DNA from: Bacteriovoracaceae bacterium UBA6261
GTDB taxonomy: Bacteria; Bdellovibrionota; Bacteriovoracia; Bacteriovoracales; Bacteriovoracaceae
Direction of reading: 5' to 3'
Length of the DNA stretch: 10,959 nt
Assembly: GCA_002440825.1 (NCBI GenBank)
Contig: DJVH01000034.1
Coordinates: 1 to 10,959, forward strand
Position 1 is the first letter of the stretch; every line of letters begins with the position of its first letter. The position numbers were made by a program, and so were the translations under genes. Below the pieces are notes generated by a model. The model did not search any database. It was not told where the DNA came from and saw nothing but the letters and a program-made list of their open reading frames with translations. Below, one piece after another: positions 5,747 to 10,959 of this stretch.

Positions 5747-6970
5747 ATGTCATATCAGGTTGACCACCGCAGTTTAGCGGAGGAGATGGAGCTTTATTTT
5801 TTTGATGAACAGATCGGTGGAGGATTGTCCGTGTGGCTTCCCAACGGAATGATCATTAGAGAGGAACTGGAAAAATTTATTAAAGAAAAAGAATTTCGCG
5901 AGGGCTATCAACGAGTTTCGAGCCCGCCTTTGGGGCGCTCGTCGCTTTATGAAAAATCAGGGCATTTAAAATTTTATAAAAACGATATGTATCCGCCGCT
6001 TTCTATGGAGCATCAGGATTTTTATCTGCGTCCTATGAATTGTCCTCATCATCATTTGGTTTTCGGTGTTCGCCCGCGCTCCTATCGTGAACTCCCTTTT
6101 AGAATTGCTGAATACGGCCAGGTCTTTAGACAAGAGCCGAGTGGATCGTTGCATGGACTTCGCCGCGTTCGTGGTCTCTGCCAGAATGATGGACACATTT
6201 ATGTAGAGCCTTCGAAATCGAAAGAGGAAATTAAACGAGTGCTGGATCTTCATTTGGAATCTTATAGGGACCTGGGGGTATCCGGTTTTCAATTTCGTTT
6301 ATCCAAACATGATCCAGCGTCTTCCGAGTTTGAGGGGCAAAAAGAATTATGGATTCTTTGTGAAAACATTCTTCGCGAATGTCTCGTTGAAAAAAATCTG
6401 GAATTTTACGAGGAAGCAGGTGAGGCTGCCTTTTACGGACCTAAAATTGATATTCAGATGCGCTTTTATTCTAACGACAAACCCAAAGTTGAATCCATGT
6501 CTTCTATCCAATTGGATTTTCTTTCCGCTGAAAGATTTTCTTTGAAATATAAAAATGCCGAAGGGCAACTCAAAGCTCCGTACATCATTCATCGCGCTCC
6601 TCTGGGAAGCCATGAGCGTTTCGTGGCCATGTTGCTTGAGTATTTCGACGGGCTTCTTCCTTATTTTCTTTGTCCGGTGCAATTGCAGATTTATCCGCTT
6701 TCGGAGTTAGCATTGGAAAAAAGTCTGCAGTTTAAAAATGATCTGATAAAAAAAGGAATCAGGGTTCATGTTGATGAAAAACTGGGCAGCAGTCTTTCAA
6801 AGAGAATGGTGCTTGGAAATAAAGTGCGACCCTTTTCGATGTTGGTCTTGGGCGAGCGCGAGCTGAAAGAGATGAGTGCTCAGCTCATGCTTCGCCACGA
6901 AGAAGTAGCTTTACCTCTGTCTTCAGAGGCCCTGATTAATCGTTTCCGCGAATACAAGCAAGATTGTTAA
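5747..6970 (+). CDS. Threonyl-tRNA synthetase-like protein lacking TGS and editing domains
   Basis: A 407-residue class II synthetase that should charge tRNA-Thr with threonine in the cytoplasm. It begins at VDHRSLAEEMELYFF, where the catalytic core of full-length ThrRS (about 640 residues) begins, so about 240 N-terminal residues (TGS and editing) are absent. The catalytic zinc ligands are present: Cys99 (MNCP), His150 (NDGHIY) and His282 (IIHRAPLGS). Motif 2 Arg128 (FRQEPSGSLHG) and motif 3 Arg291 (GSHERF) are also kept. MNCPGH is altered to MNCPHH. The anticodon-binding domain spans about 300-400. GGAG five bases before the ATG sets the start, and length argues for a designed short form rather than decay. 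Without editing it would be expected to mischarge serine more often. The Thr leader upstream implies induction on threonyl-tRNA shortage. It is probably a second ThrRS beside a full-length housekeeping enzyme elsewhere. Confidence 0.93.
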   Translation: MSYQVDHRSLAEEMELYFFDEQIGGGLSVWLPNGMIIREELEKFIKEKEFREGYQRVSSPPLGRSSLYEKSGHLKFYKNDMYPPLSMEHQDFYLRPMNCPHHHLVFGVRPRSYRELPFRIAEYGQVFRQEPSGSLHGLRRVRGLCQNDGHIYVEPSKSKEEIKRVLDLHLESYRDLGVSGFQFRLSKHDPASSEFEGQKELWILCENILRECLVEKNLEFYEEAGEAAFYGPKIDIQMRFYSNDKPKVESMSSIQLDFLSAERFSLKYKNAEGQLKAPYIIHRAPLGSHERFVAMLLEYFDGLLPYFLCPVQLQIYPLSELALEKSLQFKNDLIKKGIRVHVDEKLGSSLSKRMVLGNKVRPFSMLVLGERELKEMSAQLMLRHEEVALPLSSEALINRFREYKQDC

Positions 6971-7280
6971 ATTCTTTGATTCCAGCAGCTGATGAAACCT
7001 GGAGAAGAGCTTTAAAGCTGTCGCCAGGATTGCCGAAGCTGGAATCTTTAATGGTCAGTCTTAAGCTCGCTGCCGGCGTTGCTGTATTGGCCGTAATAAC
7101 TGTATCGAAAGTTGAGCTGGCTCGCACATTTTGCGCCATTGTATTAAAACCGTTTCCTGAAACTTTCATCTCGAGTGGGTTGCCCGCAAGATCAATAATG
7201 AAACCTGAGCCGCTGCAGTTGTATACGCTTGCGCACCCGATGGCCGGTAAAAGTGAGAAAGCTAAAATGACATTTTTCAT
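6936..7280 (-). CDS. Small exported protein, function unknown
   Basis: A 114-residue protein with a GAGGT ribosome binding site five bases before the ATG. Residues 1-17 form a short signal peptide (MKNVILAFSLLPAIGCA). Cleavage after Ala17 is likeliest; AIGC is a poor lipobox, so lipidation at Cys16 is possible but less likely. The mature part has only two cysteines, Cys22 and Cys109, at its two ends, suggesting a disulfide closing a small beta-rich domain (SGSGFIIDL, LEMKVSGNGF, ASLRLTIKDSSF). It starts 10 bp after the larger exported protein on the same strand, a likely operon. Its 3' end overlaps the convergent synthetase gene by 35 bp. No family was recognised. Confidence 0.78.
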   Translation of the reverse strand: MKNVILAFSLLPAIGCASVYNCSGSGFIIDLAGNPLEMKVSGNGFNTMAQNVRASSTFDTVITANTATPAASLRLTIKDSSFGNPGDSFKALLQVSSAAGIKEFNNLACIRGND

Positions 7281-7290
7281 AGAGACCTCG

Positions 7291-8637
7291 TTATAATTGA
7301 ATTGTAATCACATTGTTCGAAATAAATATATCTTTAGAAATTAAATTCTTTTTCAAGAAATACATCAAGAGCTTTACGGAATTTATACCCAGAGGAAGTT
7401 TCGTGTCAGTCACTGTAATAATTAATTGTTTTTTGGACTGATCAAGTGTCACATTGCCGTGAATGCTGACGCGGGCGGTGAGGCCCAGGAATTTTACTTC
7501 GGCGGTTGTGACCAACGCATTGTTGTTGGTATTGATTCCGATATTTTTAATGCTTGTGTCTTTTTTATCATCTGGTTTTGAACTGCGGATTTCACCAATC
7601 GAGATGCGCGAATAGGTTGTACAATCTTTGAGTACATCAGTGAGTTCAAGCAAGTCTGTCTCAGTTTCTTTGCGACAGTTGAGGAGCACATTGAAGAGAC
7701 TTGTTGTCGAAGCCGGGTCGGAGAGAGCGCCGTTGTTTAAAGTGAAATAAAGAATTTTGTCTTGGACCGTAATGTCTTTAATATCGAGATTGAAAGTGGA
7801 TTTTGCTGCTTTATCGACGATGCTTGCTTTAGTTGCACCCAATTTAAAACGGTTGAGACATGTGCGTTTGATTTTCTCAAAATCAGGAGTCACAAGATCT
7901 TCATCCTTCGCGCAGTTCATTTCAACATTGCTCGTATTGATGAAATAGGAATCGTTGCTCACTGTTTTAGTCGCCAGGAGGCTGGCGCTGATTTCCGTTT
8001 TCCTGATGTCGAGGCTTCTCACCTTTGTCTGAAGAAAAGTTTTATCACCTGATTTTGCATCAATTCCTTCGTATTCAAGCGCAGCCGTTTCATTATTTTG
8101 AATGAATGTTCCATTCAATGTCATGAAGCTCAGGCAACTTTTCATTAAATCAGAAGAAGGGGCAGCGACAGCACCTGGAATAACGACAGGTTCATTCCCT
8201 TGCTGACAGTACACTCGGAATTTTTGCAGCTTGAGACTTGTATCGCTGTTCATGAAGGCAAGGGACTCGCCGGCCAGGTTCAATTGAACTTCATCAAAAA
8301 TAAGCTTGCTGTTAACGAGCTCAGTGCTTTGAATAGAATTGAAGATGCTGTCTTGTTCAAGTGCGAAGCCGTAATTTCCAAATTGAGTCGTAAAACCAAG
8401 AAAGGTTGGACGGATAAAAATCTGAGAGTCGAAATAATTATTGACGTTGTTGATGTTAAGAACGATCCCGTTGTTGTTCACATTCGCCGTTTTAAAAATC
8501 AGATTTCCCGCGCGGCCGACACCTTTTGGTGGTTTTTGAAACTGCAGTTTGTCGATTGTTAAATCAACTGTCATTTTTGGTTCTGCGTGAGCAAAAAAAG
8601 TGGCAAAGAGGCAAGTCAAAAAAAGTGTCGTTTTCAT
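7291..8637 (-). CDS. Exported protein with three Cys-pair beta-rich repeats, function unknown
   Basis: A 448-residue protein counted from ATG 8635-8637. That start gives a clean signal peptide, MKTTLFLTCLFATFFAHA, with cleavage before EPKM. An in-frame TTG 18 bases upstream would add a hydrophilic lead and is disfavoured; neither start has a good ribosome binding site. The mature protein has exactly six cysteines in three pairs: 144/168, 242/260 and 321/339. Each first Cys ends a beta-type strand (KFRVYC, NVEMNC, NVLLNC) and each second is followed by a similar strand, suggesting three diverged repeats of about 80-100 residues, each closed by a disulfide. The C-terminus (about 390-448) is another beta-rich stretch with no cysteine. 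Periplasmic or surface location is likely. No known family was recognised. Confidence 0.8.
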   Translation of the reverse strand: MKTTLFLTCLFATFFAHAEPKMTVDLTIDKLQFQKPPKGVGRAGNLIFKTANVNNNGIVLNINNVNNYFDSQIFIRPTFLGFTTQFGNYGFALEQDSIFNSIQSTELVNSKLIFDEVQLNLAGESLAFMNSDTSLKLQKFRVYCQQGNEPVVIPGAVAAPSSDLMKSCLSFMTLNGTFIQNNETAALEYEGIDAKSGDKTFLQTKVRSLDIRKTEISASLLATKTVSNDSYFINTSNVEMNCAKDEDLVTPDFEKIKRTCLNRFKLGATKASIVDKAAKSTFNLDIKDITVQDKILYFTLNNGALSDPASTTSLFNVLLNCRKETETDLLELTDVLKDCTTYSRISIGEIRSSKPDDKKDTSIKNIGINTNNNALVTTAEVKFLGLTARVSIHGNVTLDQSKKQLIITVTDTKLPLGINSVKLLMYFLKKNLISKDIFISNNVITIQL

Positions 8638-8740
8638 AGAGGGAAAACTTAACAAAAATTAGTGAGTTTGACCAACAAATGTAATTTTTACTGGCCTCAT
8701 TTTTGAACATTAATTCTGTGACTTTTGAGAGGAGGAACCA

Positions 8741-9193
8741 ATGAATCAGGTGAAAGATATTATGACTGTTGATCCGGTTTGCTGTCTGCCTACTACCAGC
8801 TTGAAATCAGTGGCCCAGCTGATGGTTCAACACGATTGCGGTGAAATTCCCGTCGTCTATAGTATGGAAAGAACCAAGGTGGTGGGGGTGATCACTGACC
8901 GCGATATTGTGGTGCGGTCGGTGGCAAAAGGTCTCAATCCATTAGACATGACAGCAGAAGAAGTCATGACAACGCCGGCAAAGATAATAAAAATGGATCT
9001 ATCAGTCGCTGATTGCTGCGAACTGATGGAAGATGAACAGATTCGCAGACTGCCTGTCGTCGATGAAAATGAAAATATCTGCGGAATGATTTCTCTGGCG
9101 GATATCGCCTGCAAGTCTGAAGAGTTTCGCTTGTCAGAAGCGATAAAACATATTTCAGAACCAAAAGTTAGGGCTGAAGATATTTTGATCTGA
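8741..9193 (+). CDS. Two-CBS-domain protein
   Basis: A 150-residue cytoplasmic protein consisting of a tandem CBS (Bateman) pair. CBS1 (about 1-64) has VKDIMTVDPVCC, GEIPVV and VVGVITDRDIV. CBS2 (about 70-130) has AEEVMTTPAKII, RRLPVVDENENICGMISLADIA. Such pairs usually bind adenine nucleotides and report energy state; the ligand here cannot be read from the sequence. GGAGG before the ATG supports the start. Four cysteines (two adjacent near 14-15, two near 92-93 or beyond) give it more Cys than is common, with no clear metal motif. It is divergent from the exported-protein operon (about 100 bp apart) and its 3' end overlaps the convergent solute-binding gene by 26 bp. No catalytic domain is attached, so the partner is unknown. 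Confidence 0.9.
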   Translation: MNQVKDIMTVDPVCCLPTTSLKSVAQLMVQHDCGEIPVVYSMERTKVVGVITDRDIVVRSVAKGLNPLDMTAEEVMTTPAKIIKMDLSVADCCELMEDEQIRRLPVVDENENICGMISLADIACKSEEFRLSEAIKHISEPKVRAEDILI

Positions 9194-9914
9194 TTTCCGA
9201 ATATTTTTTGCTCTTCTTGAATTTGCTGAAGGCCGCTGAAAGTTCATCAACAATTTTTTTAGGTGTTGACGGACTGGCCGCCAGGTAAAGTTTGAGATTC
9301 AATTCTTTGATGTTGATGAGCTTTTCAACTTTTGAAAAATCCCTCCCGCTCGTTTTAACTTTATTGATGAATACAGTTTCGTCAAAAGGAAGCAGATCGA
9401 TGTGTTTGTTGTAAAGTTTTTCGATATTCACATAATCGTTTGTGACGATTTCAAGATTCTTGTTTTCAACAAAGCCAATCTTTTTTAATTCCGCTGTTCT
9501 GATGTCGTCAATGACTCCGCCTACGTTGTAGCGTCTGGCCTCTTTCATGTTATTGATCACAATATCTTTGCGGTCTTTCATTTTCCAGAAAAACACTTTG
9601 TAGTTGGCAAGTTCTCCAATCCACTGAAGAGACTTTTCACGCTCGCTGTTTCGGGCGACTGAAAAGATAAGTGTGTTTTTTGTCTCCGTATTTTGAGCGA
9701 GCTGAAGGGCACGGGCCCACGGATAAAAATTAATTTTCATTTCATAGCCTGCAAGTTTCACTACTTCCTGAACGATTTCCACATTCATCCCCGGAAGTTT
9801 TTCATTGTCCTGGTTTTGGTAGGGGGGGAAATCTGTTGTCGCAATTTGCAGCGTCTCTCCCGCAAGAGCGGAACAGGAAACAAGAAGGGCGATTAAAATA
9901 CTCAGGAATGACAT
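9168..9914 (-). CDS. Periplasmic solute-binding protein, SBP_bac_3-type
   Basis: A 248-residue protein starting at ATG 9912-9914. The leader MSFLSILIALLVSCSALA is hydrophobic but lacks a basic N-terminus. It can be read as a signal peptidase I substrate (ALA before GETL) or a lipoprotein (LVSC, Cys14). The mature protein starts LQIATTDFPPYQNQ, the first strand of family 3 solute-binding proteins, followed by LPGMNVEIVQEVVKLAGY, YPWARALQLAQ and the SVARNSERE segment. The NFYPWARAL variant is typical of stand-alone family members with no ABC permease nearby, and none is seen here. The ligand, perhaps an amino acid or small polar compound, is unknown. The gene diverges from a sensor histidine kinase 75 bp away, suggesting a sensing partnership. 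The frame stays open upstream to 10259, but that part is antisense to the kinase. Confidence 0.84.
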   Translation of the reverse strand: MSFLSILIALLVSCSALAGETLQIATTDFPPYQNQDNEKLPGMNVEIVQEVVKLAGYEMKINFYPWARALQLAQNTETKNTLIFSVARNSEREKSLQWIGELANYKVFFWKMKDRKDIVINNMKEARRYNVGGVIDDIRTAELKKIGFVENKNLEIVTNDYVNIEKLYNKHIDLLPFDETVFINKVKTSGRDFSKVEKLINIKELNLKLYLAASPSTPKKIVDELSAAFSKFKKSKKYSEIRSKYLQP

Positions 9915-9989
9915 GGCTAAAATTTCCGTTTTTGATATTTGAAATGAAAAATTGTTAATACCAGTTCGATTATTTACGAAAATTAATTT

Positions 9990-10959
9990 ATGGACAAGAT
10001 AAGATTCTCTAAATTTCGTTCGCTCAGATCTCCTTTGATGAAAAAGGTGATTCTGGCTTCTTTCATTCCCACCATTGTGGTCTTTACCTTGTTCACTCTC
10101 AATCAATTCAGGGAAACGTATTTTCAGAGAAAAGAAGAAATCAATATTCAAGTTAAGGCCCTTGAGTTTGCCGTCCATACCCAGCTGGAGAGTGCCATCT
10201 GGGAAGTGAATAAACCGGCCGTTGACCAGATTATGAAAGTTCTCGCAGGCAATCCTCATATTGCCTGGGTTAAACTGGAAGGGCAGGGATTAAATGTTTT
10301 TGAGGAAAAGAAAGGCATTCCCAACGACTGGGAAACTCTGGAGTTTAATCTCTTTAAGGTTCAGTCAAAACAGAAACTCCATATTGGAGTTCTTAAAATT
10401 GCCCTGACAAAATCCCGATTTACCAGCGAGTTCATGCAGCTGTTTTACTACTCACTCATAGAGAATCTTTTTATTTTTGTGGCCCTGGCCACCTGTCTCA
10501 CCATTTTAATCAATAAAAAAATTATTGAACCGGTGAGGAAAATTAATGAACTTACTTTTTCCTTTAACGAAGAACATATCCAGCCGATAATTGGCGAAAG
10601 CCTGATCAGCAAAAACAGAATTCACAAAACAGAAATTGAAAATCTTCATGCCGAAATACTTCTTTTGCAGAATAATTTTAAAAAAGCTCTTGAGGTCCAG
10701 AAAGAACTGGAAACAGAAAAACAAAAACTAGCTCTGTCTCAACGTCTCGAGACCATCGGTCAAATGACTTCTCAGGTGGCGCACGATTTCGGCAATATTC
10801 TTATGATCATGAATAACAAAATCAACTTACTCATGAAATCACAGATGGATGAGAATCAACGCCGTCATCTCGAATCCATCAAGAATGCTTCAGGCAGGGC
10901 CACTTCTCTTGTCCGCAAGATTTTATACCTCACAAAGATGCAACGATCGGAAGTAAAAA
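9990..10959 (+). CDS. Membrane sensor histidine kinase, N-terminal part
   Basis: The reading frame is open from ATG 9990-9992 to the right edge (323 codons visible); an in-frame TAA lies six bases before the start. TM1 is about 20-40 (VILASFIPTIVVFTLFTL), followed by a periplasmic sensor of about 110 residues with no recognised fold, then TM2 at about 156-174 (NLFIFVALATCLTILI). The cytoplasmic part has a short linker (NKKIIEPVRKINEL), a coiled coil rich in Glu, Lys and Gln (about 225-255), and a HisKA domain with ETIGQMTSQVAHDFGNIL. His265 is the phosphorylation site. The AHDFGN form resembles the AHDFNN boxes of hybrid kinases. The ATPase domain and any receiver lie beyond the window. No ribosome binding site is seen; ATG at 10038 is an alternative. 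The periplasmic solute-binding protein encoded divergently may feed it a signal. Confidence 0.87.
   Translation, partial: MDKIRFSKFRSLRSPLMKKVILASFIPTIVVFTLFTLNQFRETYFQRKEEINIQVKALEFAVHTQLESAIWEVNKPAVDQIMKVLAGNPHIAWVKLEGQGLNVFEEKKGIPNDWETLEFNLFKVQSKQKLHIGVLKIALTKSRFTSEFMQLFYYSLIENLFIFVALATCLTILINKKIIEPVRKINELTFSFNEEHIQPIIGESLISKNRIHKTEIENLHAEILLLQNNFKKALEVQKELETEKQKLALSQRLETIGQMTSQVAHDFGNILMIMNNKINLLMKSQMDENQRRHLESIKNASGRATSLVRKILYLTKMQRSEVK

Noticed and set aside
5842..6970. The ThrRS-like gene as a decayed 5'-truncated pseudogene
   Set aside because: It has its own ribosome binding site, promoter and attenuator, begins at the domain boundary and keeps all catalytic residues, so it is a purposeful short form.
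6964..7296. Plus-strand ORF of 110 codons after the synthetase
   Set aside because: It is antisense to the small exported protein gene, which has a proper ribosome binding site and signal peptide; the plus-strand frame has neither.
8638..8655. TTG start six codons upstream for the large exported protein
   Set aside because: It would put a hydrophilic lead before a complete signal peptide and has no ribosome binding site; the ATG at 8635-8637 is better.
8656..8740. Promoters in the gap between the exported-protein operon and the CBS gene
   Set aside because: Several partial -35 and -10 matches exist on both strands, but none combines good hexamers with normal spacing.
9915..10259. N-terminal extension of the solute-binding protein frame up to 10259
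   Set aside because: The signal peptide begins at the ATG ending at 9914, and the extension is antisense to the recognisable start and first membrane helix of the sensor kinase.

Overview
The window looks like chromosomal DNA of a free-living Gram-negative bacterium with moderately AT-rich sequence. It carries a cbb3-type cytochrome oxidase locus, several genes for exported proteins, and dense packing with overlapping gene ends. The oxidase gene order, the exported low-complexity beta-rich proteins and the overall style would fit a Bdellovibrio/Bacteriovorax-type organism. That placement is an inference from gene content; no rRNA or other marker gene is present.

Positions 1-3853 (minus strand) form a microaerobic respiration block. 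In transcription order it holds an Fnr-type regulator with a cysteine cluster, a stand-alone cyclic-nucleotide-binding-fold protein, the copper P-type ATPase CcoI, the small assembly factor CcoS, and the start of the oxidase subunit gene ccoN, which runs off the left edge. The last four are tightly packed (ATGA overlap, TAA-ATG abutment, 22-bp gap). A Crp/Fnr-type palindrome lies just upstream of the Fnr gene.

Positions 4109-5550 (plus strand) hold a fusion of an intact rhomboid intramembrane protease to a C-terminal GNAT acetyltransferase. A small protein with an ESFPASDPPG motif follows, preceded by two small hairpins and a strong ribosome binding site.

Positions 5559-6970 (plus strand) are the most striking part. 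A good promoter drives a 17-codon leader peptide with five consecutive threonine codons. Mutually exclusive RNA hairpins and a T7 tract follow. Next comes a threonyl-tRNA synthetase made only of the catalytic and anticodon-binding domains, with no TGS or editing domain. This reads as a ribosome-mediated attenuator that raises expression of a second, minimal ThrRS when charged tRNA-Thr is scarce.

Positions 6936-8637 (minus strand) encode two exported proteins of unknown function in a probable two-gene operon. The larger has three repeated cysteine-pair modules. Positions 8741-9193 (plus) encode a two-CBS-domain protein. Positions 9168-9914 (minus) encode a periplasmic SBP_bac_3-type solute-binding protein. 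It is divergent from a membrane sensor histidine kinase that begins at 9990 and runs off the right edge; the two may be a sensing pair. Two convergent pairs overlap at their 3' ends (6936-6970 and 9168-9193). No tRNA, rRNA, insertion sequence or CRISPR was seen.
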